Positions 1 to 9,108 of a stretch of DNA of 64,000 bases are shown here, one piece after another. Numbering within the stretch: position 1 is the stretch's first letter; the number at the start of each line of letters is the position of its first letter. The translations under genes were made by a program, and so were the position numbers. The notes below the pieces were generated by a model, which ran no database searches, was not told the DNA's origin, and was given only the letters and a program-made list of their open reading frames with translations. Origin of the DNA: an uncultured Alteromonadaceae bacterium (GTDB taxonomy: Bacteria > Pseudomonadota > Gammaproteobacteria > Enterobacterales > Alteromonadaceae); NCBI GenBank assembly GCA_947501935.1, contig CANMXU010000024.1, forward strand, positions 1 through 64,000, in the 5' to 3' direction.

Positions 1-71
1 GAGTCATGTTCACACCTTAATTTAATGGAATAATTATCCCTTATTAAAGTGTGCGGTGCCATTAGAGCAGA

Positions 72-457
72 TCAATCATTAGATAGTACATCTAATAGAA
101 CAGTTTCATCCATAGTTAGAATTAGCTTTCCCCCTGAATATTAGGGGGAGCATTTCCCCTAATATTTACTTGTACATTTCCAGTACTCTCTCCTCCTTTG
201 GCTTGACCATTCAGGGGATAGAAATCGTTAACGGTATAAGTAAAGTCATCTACGCCTGAAAAACCTTGATTTGGTTTATAAAAAAAATTGTTATTTTCAT
301 CAGAATAAACAGAACCATTAGAGGGGGCATTAAACTCTTTAATAACTAAATTATCGGCATCACTATCTATATCATTAAAGAGTACATTTAAACTAACATT
401 ACCAAAGCCTTCGATGCCTTGATAGGAGTCATCAGATGCTACTGGAATGGTGTTCAT
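72..457 (-). pseudogene. Decayed Ig/cadherin-like repeat module, remnant of the 3' part of the upstream secreted protein gene
   Basis: The 111-codon stretch 457-122 reads like one tandem Ig/cadherin-like repeat of large bacterial surface proteins: it opens with PVASDDSYQ, has an LNVLFNDIDSDAD core and a GVDDFTYTVND end. Its first ATG has no good ribosome site. It lies in the same frame as the 485-1981 gene, separated only by a TGA at 485-487, so the ten codons between them read through without another stop. After the TAA at 122-124 the next repeat start (MDETVLLDVLSND) reappears in another frame at 113-75 and hits a TGA at 72-74. I infer a nonsense change plus a frameshift in one longer gene. 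A separate short ORF is the alternative. Confidence 0.55.
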
Positions 458-484
458 TATATGTTCACTGCAATCACCAAAATC

Positions 485-1981
485 TCAGCAATTGAAAGGT
501 GCTGTCGCTCCAAATTTACTTCTTTCAATCATTTCCCAATTGTTAACATCATACCGATAAAACATAAACCAAATGAAATCTGCGGGTCCGTTAAAGCCTG
601 AAGAAATAATTTTTTCAGCAGGTATAAAGATAGTTAATGGGTGAATACCAGAAGTCAGAGGCGTGTCAATTTTACCAAGAATGAATTCTCCTTCAGTATT
701 TTTTAGCCTTCCCTTAGCTTGATAATTACCATCAGTTGCAACATCTGCAATAAAATAAATGTTAATTCCTTCATATATTTTATTGTTATCAGCATCTTCA
801 AAGGAAAAAGTCGCATCACTTTGATTGATAATTTCGTTCGGTCTTTCAAACTGAGAGGTTAAATAACTAGCGGTTACACCAAAAGATTTTAAAATCTCTA
901 TAAAGTTTCCAGTATTTAAATCTTTAATTCTAACATCTTGTATTTCTATAGGCCCATCAATATGATTTTTTCCAATTTCAAGCCCATTAAGATGAAAAGC
1001 CAATTCAGCTGTTGTACTATCAAAAATTAGCGTTTGCATATCATAAAACTTATTTCCGCTGCCAATAATCACTTGGATACGGTACTTTTCATCTGCTGCA
1101 GGAGCATTATTATAATCAAAAGATAGCTTTAGCTTATCGGCTAAACCATTTCCATTGTTATCTATAAGCTGTTCTGTGAATGTGCCTGTCAAACTAAATG
1201 GTGAGTTTGGTCGAATTTCGATAGTTTTTGTATCTACGTTTTTATGAGTATTGCCTTGAGAGTCTGTAACTATCGACTGTATTCTTATAGTGTATTTTCC
1301 CTCTATATCAAAGCTAATAGTTTTAGCATAAACCCCATCAGATGCTTCAGAATCATTTAGCAATCCGTCATCTTTCATCAGATGAGTTGATAACAATTCA
1401 CCTGATTGGTAAATGTCTAGCTCTACAATAACAGTGTTTTGAGGAGCACTATTATTTTCAAGAATAAACTGAGAAAAAGTTATTTCATCATTCACATGCA
1501 AAAATTGTTTTGGTGAATAAGACGTACTAAAATTAACATCAGCTCCAATAAATTGCATATCTAGTGGGAGTGAAGCTGGGATATTTCCTGAAACATCACC
1601 TTTTATTTGTATGTTACCCGAATATTCAGCATCTAAAGTTACGATTAACGCTTTGGATGGGGAAATCAGTTCATCAAGAGCAATACTAGGAATGAAAGTT
1701 GTGATACTAATACCGTACTGCACTTGATTAACTGCAGTAATAGATGTTCCATCAGGCAATATAACTTCTACATTGTCTACATTAGTTAATTCGGTGAGTA
1801 ACACACGTAGCACTACTTCTGTGTTCGCTGGTAAATCGAAGGTATAATCAAACTTGTTTGAAGTTATAACTAATTTATCAGTCCAATGAGCTGCATTAAG
1901 TTGAAGTTCCTCAGTATAAAATGCATACGAGCTAGAATGAAAAAATATCAATAATAAGCATACTTTCATAAATGTATTCAT
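485..1981 (-). CDS. Secreted beta-sandwich protein of unknown function, probably truncated
   Basis: 498 residues with an N-terminal signal peptide (about residues 1-20, hydrophobic LLLIFFHSSSYA). The rest is rich in beta-strand, with a segment around residues 205-260 (DDGLLNDSEASDGVYA, then a strand ending in DTKTIEIRP) typical of Ig-like domains in secreted proteins with sorting signals, and a DNNGNGLAD-type calcium-loop-like motif near residue 275. No catalytic motif is visible. The frame ends at a TGA (485-487), but the same frame continues into a repeat module at 457-122, so this is probably the front part of a longer surface protein. It is transcribed away from the ada/alkA gene. Function is not recognised. 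Confidence 0.6.
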   Translation of the reverse strand: MNTFMKVCLLLIFFHSSSYAFYTEELQLNAAHWTDKLVITSNKFDYTFDLPANTEVVLRVLLTELTNVDNVEVILPDGTSITAVNQVQYGISITTFIPSIALDELISPSKALIVTLDAEYSGNIQIKGDVSGNIPASLPLDMQFIGADVNFSTSYSPKQFLHVNDEITFSQFILENNSAPQNTVIVELDIYQSGELLSTHLMKDDGLLNDSEASDGVYAKTISFDIEGKYTIRIQSIVTDSQGNTHKNVDTKTIEIRPNSPFSLTGTFTEQLIDNNGNGLADKLKLSFDYNNAPAADEKYRIQVIIGSGNKFYDMQTLIFDSTTAELAFHLNGLEIGKNHIDGPIEIQDVRIKDLNTGNFIEILKSFGVTASYLTSQFERPNEIINQSDATFSFEDADNNKIYEGINIYFIADVATDGNYQAKGRLKNTEGEFILGKIDTPLTSGIHPLTIFIPAEKIISSGFNGPADFIWFMFYRYDVNNWEMIERSKFGATAPFNC

Positions 1982-2467
1982 TTGGTATCCATCCCTAAAA
2001 ACTCATTTACCTTAAATTATTCGATTAATTTGTTTTGTATTTTCCATTTATATCTATTACATGTTTGGCTAAATATTCGAGTTATAAATCATTATTGTTT
2101 TGGGCTATGTAAGGAGCATTTGTTGTAAGTCTTTAAAAACATCATTGATAAACTTCTATTGAAGGTCTGAGCCTGAATGTTTCACTAATGAGAACATAAT
2201 GCTATATGGTGAAGGTGACTCATTTTCGCAACTAAAGGCACTTTTTAAGTCTAGTCTATTAGTTTTCTAGATGAAAATCTTATTGAAGCCCTCAGGAGCA
2301 CTTCAATTTAATTGTGATTATTCTATGCTTATTTTATTTATGAATAAATTATCGGTACTCAATTAAACTGTCAGTTCCGATTATGGCCAGTATTGCCGAG
2401 AAAATTCACTATGATTGCCTTATCAGAAAAACTAATATAACTGTTATCAGGAAAAGTAGGTCGTCGT
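1982..2467. other. Intergenic region between divergent genes, no gene seen
   Basis: About 490 A+T-rich bases between the start of the secreted protein (minus) and the start of the repair fusion (plus). It should hold both promoters, but I could not pick convincing -35/-10 pairs or an Ada-type box. Short ATG-led frames inside it (for example near 2190-2270) lack ribosome sites. Confidence 0.5.
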
Positions 2468-3928
2468 ATGTTTAATTTAGAAATTTGCCAAAAAGCTCGG
2501 CTATCACGAGATGCTCGTTTTGACGGTAAGTTTTTTATTGCGGTGAAAACTACTGGCATATATTGTCGCACTATTTGTCCAGCGCAGCCGCCGAAAGAGG
2601 AAAATGTGCTTTATTTTGCCAGCGCTGTTGAGTGTGCAACTTCAGGCTTTAGACCCTGTTTACGTTGTCGGCCAGACAGTGCGCCACAGTCTCCAGCTTG
2701 GCAAGGCGTTAATGCAACGCTAAATAGGGCGAAAGCTTTAATTGATGAAGGAGTATTGCAAAATAGCAGCTTGCCTTTGCTGGCAGAGCGCTTAGGCATT
2801 ACCGATCGTTATTTAAGGGCGCTATTTAACAAACACCTTGGCGTATCACCAAAAAGCTATGCGCTATATCAGCAGTGTTTATTTGCTAAGCAGTTATTGC
2901 ATGAAACCAAATTACCTATTACTCAAGTGGCCTTAGCGAGCGGTTTTAGCAGTATTCGTCGGTTTAACGATTGTTTTCAACAACAACTAAAACTTACGCC
3001 ATCGGCGATGAGAAAATCTAGCCAAGCATTGAATGTTCAGCTAAGCCAGCAGCTAAATAATCAACTTAATCAACTTGGCCATACATTAAAAATTAAGCTT
3101 TATTACCGTCCGCCGTTTAACTGGTCAGTAATGCAAAAAACGCTCAGCAGTAGAGCAATAGCAGGCTTAGAGTGGTGTACACAGCAAAGCTATGGTCGCA
3201 GCTTTGAACTATTTGATTATGGTGACTCATCAGGAACATCGCTTTGTAAAGGGCATTTCACTGCGATTCATGTTGAAGAAAAACACTGCTTTAATGTTTC
3301 CATTGAGCTTAGTGATATTAAACACTTAAAAGTGATTATTAATAACATCAGAAGAATTTTAGATTTAAATGTTGATATGCAAGCGGTCGAGCAAGATCTT
3401 AAGCACTGTTTTATTGATGAAGCGCCATTAGCAGCAGGTATTCGCTTACCCGGTATTTGGAGTATGTTTGAAGCTGGAGTTCGGGCGATATTAGGACAAC
3501 ATATTTCTGTTACTGCGGCGAGAAATTTAGTCAGCCAGCTCGTTGAAAGTTTAGGTGTAGCAGAAAATGATAAATGTTTTTTCCCCACGCCTAAAGCGAT
3601 AGCTAATAGTGAGTTGGCGTTTTTTAAAATTCCTGGCGCACGTAAACAAGCGCTACGAAATTTGGCGCAGCATTACCTCGATTATTCAGAACCTGATGAT
3701 CCTAAACCATGGCTTGAGCTTAAAGGCATTGGCCCATGGACAACCAATTATGCAAAAATGCGCGGTTTGAGTGATCCTGATGTGTTTTTGGTTGGCGATC
3801 TTGGCGTAAAAAAAGCAATGAAGTATTTAAAGGCTGATGCCACAACAAGTGCAGATAAAGGTTTTAATGCCCAACAAGCTTCGCCATGGGGCAGTTACTT
3901 AACCTTTCAATTATGGAATTTATTATAA
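2468..3928 (+). CDS. alkA: Ada zinc domain / AraC HTH / AlkA DNA-3-methyladenine glycosylase fusion
   Basis: 486 residues in three modules. Residues 1-75 are the Ada N-terminal zinc domain with C33, C37, C64 and C67 (YCRTIC and CLRC), spaced as in E. coli Ada, where the first Cys accepts methyl from phosphotriesters. Residues about 85-185 are an AraC-type double helix-turn-helix. Residues about 200-486 are AlkA: an AlkA_N beta domain, the HhH motif LKGIGPWT and D444 in VGDLGVKKA, at the position of the catalytic Asp of AlkA. It should excise alkylated purines and may also sense damage and regulate transcription. The stop TAA overlaps the ATG of ogt (TAATG), indicating coupling. The fused layout is known from other bacteria and actinobacteria. 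Confidence 0.92.
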   Translation: MFNLEICQKARLSRDARFDGKFFIAVKTTGIYCRTICPAQPPKEENVLYFASAVECATSGFRPCLRCRPDSAPQSPAWQGVNATLNRAKALIDEGVLQNSSLPLLAERLGITDRYLRALFNKHLGVSPKSYALYQQCLFAKQLLHETKLPITQVALASGFSSIRRFNDCFQQQLKLTPSAMRKSSQALNVQLSQQLNNQLNQLGHTLKIKLYYRPPFNWSVMQKTLSSRAIAGLEWCTQQSYGRSFELFDYGDSSGTSLCKGHFTAIHVEEKHCFNVSIELSDIKHLKVIINNIRRILDLNVDMQAVEQDLKHCFIDEAPLAAGIRLPGIWSMFEAGVRAILGQHISVTAARNLVSQLVESLGVAENDKCFFPTPKAIANSELAFFKIPGARKQALRNLAQHYLDYSEPDDPKPWLELKGIGPWTTNYAKMRGLSDPDVFLVGDLGVKKAMKYLKADATTSADKGFNAQQASPWGSYLTFQLWNLL

Positions 3929-4461
3929 TGTACACCGACTATGTCAATACGCCTTTGGGGTTAATTGAATGCAAAGCCTCTGAGCTAGGCATAACTCAAG
4001 TGATTTTTTGTGGACCACAGCAAAGCGCCATTAACGCCAATTCAATCACCGAAAATTGCAAGCAACAACTGAGTGAATATTTTGCTGGCGAGCGTAAAAC
4101 TTTTGATTTACCCCTTGATGCTAAAGGCACCGAATTTCAACATCAGGTTTGGGCATGTTTAGTGGACATTCCGCTAGGCGATACGGTTTCCTATCTTGAT
4201 ATTGCCAAAAAGGTTAATCGACCAAAAGGCTCGCAAGCAGTAGGCGGGGCCAATGGTCGCAACCCCATTAGCATTATTGTGCCTTGTCATCGCGTAGTTG
4301 GTGCAAAAGGGGCGTTAACGGGGTATGCCGGTGGTATTGAGCGAAAACTATGGCTACTAAAGCATGAAGGTGTTTGCTTAAAGAATACTCAAGGTCATGA
4401 AATACTAGATATTGCTAATGTTATTAACTCCAGACAAGATAAAACTCAGTTCTTAACTTAA
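3928..4461 (+). CDS. ogt: Methylated-DNA--protein-cysteine methyltransferase
   Basis: 177 residues from the ATG at 3928, which overlaps the stop of the preceding glycosylase. A longer frame from 3886 lies inside that gene and would add 14 non-conserved residues, so I reject it. The active-site motif PCHRVVG holds the acceptor C120; the upstream GTEFQHQVWACL and GxVSYLDIAKKV segments are the usual DNA-binding winged-helix part, and the N-terminal MYTDYVNTPLGLIE strand is typical of Ogt. The enzyme takes the methyl group from O6-methylguanine (and O4-methylthymine) in a suicide reaction. Together with the Ada-AlkA fusion it makes a two-gene alkylation repair operon. Confidence 0.95.
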   Translation: MYTDYVNTPLGLIECKASELGITQVIFCGPQQSAINANSITENCKQQLSEYFAGERKTFDLPLDAKGTEFQHQVWACLVDIPLGDTVSYLDIAKKVNRPKGSQAVGGANGRNPISIIVPCHRVVGAKGALTGYAGGIERKLWLLKHEGVCLKNTQGHEILDIANVINSRQDKTQFLT

Positions 4462-4483
4462 ATGCTCAAACCTGCAATTAACA

Positions 4484-4522
4484 TAATTAGCGCGCTAATT
4501 AGTCATAAAATAATCGGCCGAT
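4484..4522. repeat. Two adjacent perfect palindromes between ogt and upp
   Basis: TAATTAGCGCGCTAATTA (4484-4501) is an 18-base perfect palindrome, and ATCGGCCGAT (4513-4522) is a 10-base one. There is no T-run after them, so they are not a standard terminator; they lie about 180-215 bases upstream of upp. Operator or weak terminator of ogt are both possible. Confidence 0.4.
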
Positions 4523-4698
4523 AATAGTGCCTTTAGCCCTCGCTTAAGCTTTCAACTTACACTACCTTTGTACATGTAACTTTCCGTAGACTTGCTGTTA
4601 CATGTTGTTTTAATTTCAGGCTTTATTGTTGGCTTGATTGCGAGCTGAATGAGCAAGTTATACTATACTTTAGGTTTAATAATTAGTGAGATAGTTTG

Positions 4699-5325
4699 AT
4701 GAGCGTTTTTGAGATAAAACACCCTTTGGTGCAACATAAAATTAGTTTAATGCGTGCAAAAAATATTAGTACGCGTGATTTTCGTCAATTATCTGCTGAA
4801 GTAGGTAATCTTATTACTTACGAGGCAACTAAAGACTTGGCGCTTGAAACTTTTACTATGCAAGGTTGGGATGGTGAAATTTCAGGAGAGCGCATTAAAG
4901 GTAAAAAAATCACGGTAGTACCAATTTTACGTGCCGGTATTGGCATGCTTGACGGCGTATTAGAATTAGTTCCGAGTGCAAAAATTAGTGTGGTTGGTTT
5001 GTATCGTGATGAAGAAACCTTAGAGCCAGTAACTTATTTTGAAAAACTTGCCAAAGACGTTGACCAACGTCTTGCGCTAATTATTGACCCAATGCTCGCC
5101 ACCGGTGGTTCAATGAACGCCACTATCGATATTCTTAAAAAATCTGGCTGTAGCAATATCAAAGCACTGGTTTTAGTTGCGGCCCCTGAAGGCATTGAAA
5201 AAGTTACCCAAGCACATCCTGACGTTGATATTTACACCGCTTCGGTTGATAGCCATTTAAATGAAAAAGGTTACATCATTCCAGGTTTAGGCGACGCTGG
5301 CGATAAGATTTTTGGCACTAATTAG
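4699..5325 (+). CDS. upp: Uracil phosphoribosyltransferase
   Basis: 208 residues, the same length as E. coli Upp. The PRPP-binding motif DPMLATGGS is at residues 130-138, and the uracil-binding C-terminal [12 protein letters not shown] is intact. It converts uracil and PRPP to UMP in the cytoplasm (pyrimidine salvage). The frame can be opened three bases earlier at a TTG (4696), but the ATG at 4699 has the better spacing to GTGAGAT. The uracil permease gene follows 50 bases downstream and the pair ends in a strong terminator, so they form a salvage operon. Confidence 0.97.
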   Translation: MSVFEIKHPLVQHKISLMRAKNISTRDFRQLSAEVGNLITYEATKDLALETFTMQGWDGEISGERIKGKKITVVPILRAGIGMLDGVLELVPSAKISVVGLYRDEETLEPVTYFEKLAKDVDQRLALIIDPMLATGGSMNATIDILKKSGCSNIKALVLVAAPEGIEKVTQAHPDVDIYTASVDSHLNEKGYIIPGLGDAGDKIFGTN

Positions 5326-5375
5326 TCTGCTGCTCACACCTATAAATTTATTGACGCTTTACCTTAGGATGGTTT

Positions 5376-6674
5376 ATGAATAATCCCTTTAAAGAAGACT
5401 GGCGCACTATAGTTGCCGGTTTACAAATGCTTTTTGTTGCCTTTGGCGCATTGGTATTAATGCCCTTAATTACTGGCCTAGATCCTAGTGTCGCTTTATT
5501 TACTGCTGGTATCGGCACCTTGATCTTTCAAGTGGTCACTAAAAACCAAGTACCGGTATTTTTAGCCTCCTCTTTTGTCTTTATTGCCCCGATTACTTTC
5601 TCGGTACAAACCTGGGGCTTGCCCGCAACTATGGGGGCTTTATGTGCTGCTGGTATTTTTTACATGTGCTTGGCTGCAATTGTCGCTTATAAAGGACCGG
5701 GCTTTTTACATAAATTGATGCCGCCTGTAGTTACTGGACCAATTATTATGGTGATTGGTTTAAGTTTAGCGCCGTTAGCAGTAAACATGGCTATGGGGAA
5801 AAGTGGCGATGGTGCTATTGAATTATTCCCATACGTAGATGCGTTAATCGTGTCGCTTAGTGCGTTACTTACTACCTTACTTGTCGCAACAATGGCGAAA
5901 GGTATTTTTAAATTAATTCCTATTTTAGCCGGTGTTTTTGTTGGTTATATTATGGCCTACCTTACCGGCATGATTGACACTGAAACCATTGCTCAAACAG
6001 CATGGTTTGCCGTGCCTAAGTTTGTTGGTCCTGAATTTCATTTGGGCGCGATATTATTTATGGTCCCCGTTGCTATTGCCCCTGCTATTGAGCATGTTGG
6101 AGATATTTTAGCTATCAGTAATGTTGCCAATAAAAACTTTGTTGAAAAACCTGGTTTACATCGCACCTTATTTGGCGATGGTTTAGCAACTTCAGCAGCG
6201 TCATTTTTTGGCGGGCCACCAAACACGACTTATTCAGAAGTCACTGGTGCGGTAATGCTAACTAAAATGTTTAATCCGATGATTATGGTATGGGCAGCCT
6301 TTTTTGCCATAGGTTTAGCTTTTGTTGGTAAATTTGGTATTGCATTACAAACCATTCCAGCACCAGTAATGGGTGGCATACTTATTCTACTGTTTGGCTC
6401 AATTGGTAGTGTTGGTATGAATATTTTGATCAAAGCGCAAACTGACTTAACTGAGCAGCGTAACTTAGTGATTGTTTCAACAACCTTAGTATTAGGTATT
6501 GGCGGTATGGCAATTGGTAACAGCAGTTGGAGTTTACAGGGCATCAGCTTATGCGGCTTGGTTGCCATCGCCTTAAATGCATTATTGCCTAAGGCGAGTT
6601 CAGAAAATAATGATGATCAGGAAGAAAGCCTTAAAGTTGAAGAAAAGATGGTTGATGAAGTTATTAATCACTAA
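5376..6674 (+). CDS. uraA: Uracil permease (NCS2 family)
   Basis: 432 residues, close to E. coli UraA (429). It begins with NPFKEDWRTIVAGLQMLFVAFG, the usual entry into TM1, and has about 14 hydrophobic segments. The NCS2 signatures are visible: the TM8 region PVAIAPAIEHVGDILAIS and the TM10 loop GGPPNTTYSEVTG. It imports uracil with protons across the inner membrane and feeds Upp, encoded directly upstream. The ribosome site TTAGGATGG precedes the ATG. The hydrophilic C-terminal tail (after residue 410) is acidic and variable. Confidence 0.96.
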   Translation: MNNPFKEDWRTIVAGLQMLFVAFGALVLMPLITGLDPSVALFTAGIGTLIFQVVTKNQVPVFLASSFVFIAPITFSVQTWGLPATMGALCAAGIFYMCLAAIVAYKGPGFLHKLMPPVVTGPIIMVIGLSLAPLAVNMAMGKSGDGAIELFPYVDALIVSLSALLTTLLVATMAKGIFKLIPILAGVFVGYIMAYLTGMIDTETIAQTAWFAVPKFVGPEFHLGAILFMVPVAIAPAIEHVGDILAISNVANKNFVEKPGLHRTLFGDGLATSAASFFGGPPNTTYSEVTGAVMLTKMFNPMIMVWAAFFAIGLAFVGKFGIALQTIPAPVMGGILILLFGSIGSVGMNILIKAQTDLTEQRNLVIVSTTLVLGIGGMAIGNSSWSLQGISLCGLVAIALNALLPKASSENNDDQEESLKVEEKMVDEVINH

Positions 6675-6701
6675 TTTGAATTAACTGCATATTTTGATAT
6701 G

Positions 6702-6738
6702 AAAAAAGCGCTAAAGTTATTAACTTTAGCGCTTTTTT
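6702..6738 (+). terminator. Rho-independent terminator of upp-uraA
   Basis: Perfect stem AGCGCTAAAG/CTTTAGCGCT extended by TTA/TAA, flanked by an A-run (6702-6707) on the left and a T-run on the right. Because of the flanking A-run it can act on both strands and may also stop the convergent LysR gene. Confidence 0.92.
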
Positions 6739-6748
6739 CACTTTTGGC

Positions 6749-6776
6749 TTACCACTTACCACTTACCACTTACCAC
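6749..6776. repeat. Heptanucleotide tandem repeat, four copies
   Basis: Four exact copies of TTACCAC stand head to tail between the uraA terminator and the end of the convergent LysR gene. No coding role is visible; slippage could change the copy number between strains. Confidence 0.9.
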
Positions 6777-6803
6777 TTTTGGCTTATCGCTTCTAACTCT
6801 CAG

Positions 6804-7685
6804 TTAATCAGCAATTTCGGCATTGAGAAATGGCATAAATTCTTCGGTTACTTTAGATAAACTACGATTCTCTAAATACAGCGCATTGACACTAAAAGTG
6901 AGTGGCGGATCAAAAGACGCCATCGCGGTATTTTCAGATAAATTACCTTCTGCGGTGAACTTATCAACCACACATATACCAGCTCCTTGAGCAACCAATC
7001 GCGCAGCAATAAAGTAAGTTTGCACCTTTATTGGCGATTGAATGCTGATGTTCTCTTTCATCACCCGAGTCCACAACAAATCGCCTAATGGGCCACTGTC
7101 GCTGATATCAATAAACTCATGATCTTGTAATTGGCTTAAGGTTAGTTTACTTGGGCACTGCGGAAAGCTTTCTTTGGGGTAAACAATCACTAGCTCAGAC
7201 TGTGTTAGTTCTATTGAATTAACGCCCGCCATAGCATTTGGAGAGAATAGAATGGCCAGATCACACTTGTGTTCAAACAAGGCTTGCATCACCGCGTCGT
7301 TATGCACGGTTTGAATGTTAAAATTAACTTTTCCATGGCGTTGATGATATTTAGCAATGGCATTAGGTATTACGTTAAAACCAAGGGCAGGGGTTAGTCC
7401 TAAGTTAATATTACCGTAATCAGATTTTTTAATATTTTCTGCGGTATTTTTAATGGAACGCATTTGCTGATAAATTTTATCAACTTCATCAAAAAGCATT
7501 TCCGCTTCGTCGGTAGGAATTAACCGACCTTTAACCCGTTCAAATAATTTAAAACCTAACTGCATTTCAGCATGTGAAAGCACTTTACTGACCGATGGCT
7601 GCGATACATGCAATATTTTAGCTGCATTGGTTATCGAGCCGGTGGTGTAAATCGCGTGAAAAATCTCTATATGTCTTAAACGCAT
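6804..7685 (-). CDS. LysR-family transcriptional regulator
   Basis: 293 residues. Residues 1-60 form the LysR helix-turn-helix (MRLRHIEIFHAIYTTGSITN, AAKILHVSQPSVSKVLSHAE), followed by the linker helix and a periplasmic-binding-like effector domain from about residue 90. It lies 42 bases downstream of gltS and on the same strand, with the PLP decarboxylase upstream of both, so it probably controls glutamate or related amino-acid use and is co-transcribed with its targets. The effector cannot be read from the sequence. Confidence 0.92.
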   Translation of the reverse strand: MRLRHIEIFHAIYTTGSITNAAKILHVSQPSVSKVLSHAEMQLGFKLFERVKGRLIPTDEAEMLFDEVDKIYQQMRSIKNTAENIKKSDYGNINLGLTPALGFNVIPNAIAKYHQRHGKVNFNIQTVHNDAVMQALFEHKCDLAILFSPNAMAGVNSIELTQSELVIVYPKESFPQCPSKLTLSQLQDHEFIDISDSGPLGDLLWTRVMKENISIQSPIKVQTYFIAARLVAQGAGICVVDKFTAEGNLSENTAMASFDPPLTFSVNALYLENRSLSKVTEEFMPFLNAEIAD

Positions 7686-7727
7686 TTAATGCCTCACATG
7701 GTGATGAAATTATTAAAGAGTATGGCG

Positions 7728-8939
7728 CTAGCCACCAACAAATGGCAAGCTTAAATACAATTGAATAACCAAGGCGTTGGTAATATCAATGAAAAATGCA
7801 CCAACCAATGGCACCACTAAAAAGGCTTGTGGTGAAGGGCCATGACGAGCCACTAGGGCTTCCATATTTGCTACCGCAGTTGGTGTTGCCCCTAAACCAA
7901 AACCACAATGTCCGCCTGCTATTATTGCGGCATTATAGTTTTTACCCATTATTCTAAAGGTAATAAAATAAGCAAAGCACATTAGCATTACCGCTTGTAT
8001 TAAAATGATAAATACCATGGTGCCAGCTAAATTTGCTAACTCCCATATTTTAAGCGACATTAACGCCATTGCTAAGAAAATCGACAGCGCCATGGTGCCC
8101 CATAAATCAATACAGGCACGGCTAATGGTATAGCGCTTTGACAGTTCACATAAATTGGTTGCGACAACGCCTAACAATAACGGCACTAAAAACGCCGGTA
8201 AAACAATGTCCATATTTTTTAAGGCAAGGTAGCCATAACGGCCTAATACCATGCACACCATGATGAAAAATAAGGTCTCCATCATTTTCTTTGGTGTTAC
8301 TAGGTCGTGATCTTCAGGGTTAAAAGTTATGGTTTCGTCTAATTCTTCCTGATAATCATCAGCTTTTAAGTTATAACGTTTGATCAAGCGCTTACTGACC
8401 GGACCGCCAGCTAAGCCGCCTAATACTAGTCCTAAGGTTGCTGCTGCCATGGCAAGTTCAAAAACACTAGAGTGCATACTGTATTCAGCAATAAATAAAT
8501 CGGCATAAGTCGCACCGTTACCATGACCGCCTGACAGCGTAACTGAACCGGCAATTAATCCCATTAATGGCTCGATGCCAGTAAGCATAGCCAGTGAAAC
8601 ACCTATGGCATTTTGAAACAATAAAAACAGCGTCGCAACACCCAGAAATAAAACAACTTTCGGGCCACCTTTTAACAATAAACTATAACTTGCACCTAAG
8701 CCGACGGTGGTAAAAAATACCGTCATTAATGGCGCTTTAAAGCTCATATTAAAATCAAAATTGATATCAAAAAAAGTATGAGCAATAGCGGCCAGCAATG
8801 AAAAGGCAATACCGCCAACTACGGGCTCTGGAATATTATTGTTACGTAAAAAACTTAATTTGCTATTTAAAAAATAACCGGAGAAAAGAATAATAAGTGA
8901 AACCAATAAGGTTTCAGCTACGCCAACTTCTATATTCAT
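7728..8939 (-). CDS. gltS: Sodium/glutamate symporter
   Basis: 403 residues, matching the ESS family GltS (E. coli 401). Hydrophobic throughout, with the family features NNNIPEPVVGGIAFSLLAA near residue 35, GLIAGSVTLSGGHGNGATYA near residue 130 and the related second re-entrant region IIAGGHCGFGLGATPTAVAN near residue 345. The two gly-rich GGH loops are the inverted-repeat hairpins of this fold. It takes up L- and D-glutamate with sodium. The ATG at 8939 follows a GGTGAG ribosome site. It lies between a PLP decarboxylase and a LysR gene. Confidence 0.95.
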   Translation of the reverse strand: MNIEVGVAETLLVSLIILFSGYFLNSKLSFLRNNNIPEPVVGGIAFSLLAAIAHTFFDINFDFNMSFKAPLMTVFFTTVGLGASYSLLLKGGPKVVLFLGVATLFLLFQNAIGVSLAMLTGIEPLMGLIAGSVTLSGGHGNGATYADLFIAEYSMHSSVFELAMAAATLGLVLGGLAGGPVSKRLIKRYNLKADDYQEELDETITFNPEDHDLVTPKKMMETLFFIMVCMVLGRYGYLALKNMDIVLPAFLVPLLLGVVATNLCELSKRYTISRACIDLWGTMALSIFLAMALMSLKIWELANLAGTMVFIILIQAVMLMCFAYFITFRIMGKNYNAAIIAGGHCGFGLGATPTAVANMEALVARHGPSPQAFLVVPLVGAFFIDITNALVIQLYLSLPFVGG

Positions 8940-9008
8940 TAAATACTCACCTTTATGATATTTTGGCTAATTAGACGCGAATGGCATTGATATATAAGCT
9001 GTTGCGTT

Positions 9009-9034
9009 TTTATGGCACTTTATAGTGCCATAAA
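9009..9034. repeat. Perfect 11-bp inverted repeat between decarboxylase and gltS
   Basis: TTTATGGCACT (9009-9019) and AGTGCCATAAA (9024-9034) pair perfectly with a 4-base loop. It lies in the 169-base gap between the end of the decarboxylase gene and gltS. No T-run follows on the minus strand, so it is not a typical terminator for that operon; an operator or an mRNA-processing hairpin is possible. Confidence 0.6.
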
Positions 9035-9108
9035 GCCAATTGTTATTCTGTTTTTGTATGTAATTCAAGCAACAACTAGTTGAAATAGCTTGTTTATCTG
9101 GCAGTAGC

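Noticed and set aside
485-487. TGA read as selenocysteine, joining 485-1981 with 122-457
   Set aside because: The protein is not a known selenoprotein type, no SECIS-like hairpin was recognised after the TGA, and a second disruption follows near 122, which fits decay better.
419-601. Plus-strand frame over the end of the secreted protein gene
   Set aside because: Shadow frame: no ribosome site, no recognisable protein, overlaps better-supported reading on the other strand.
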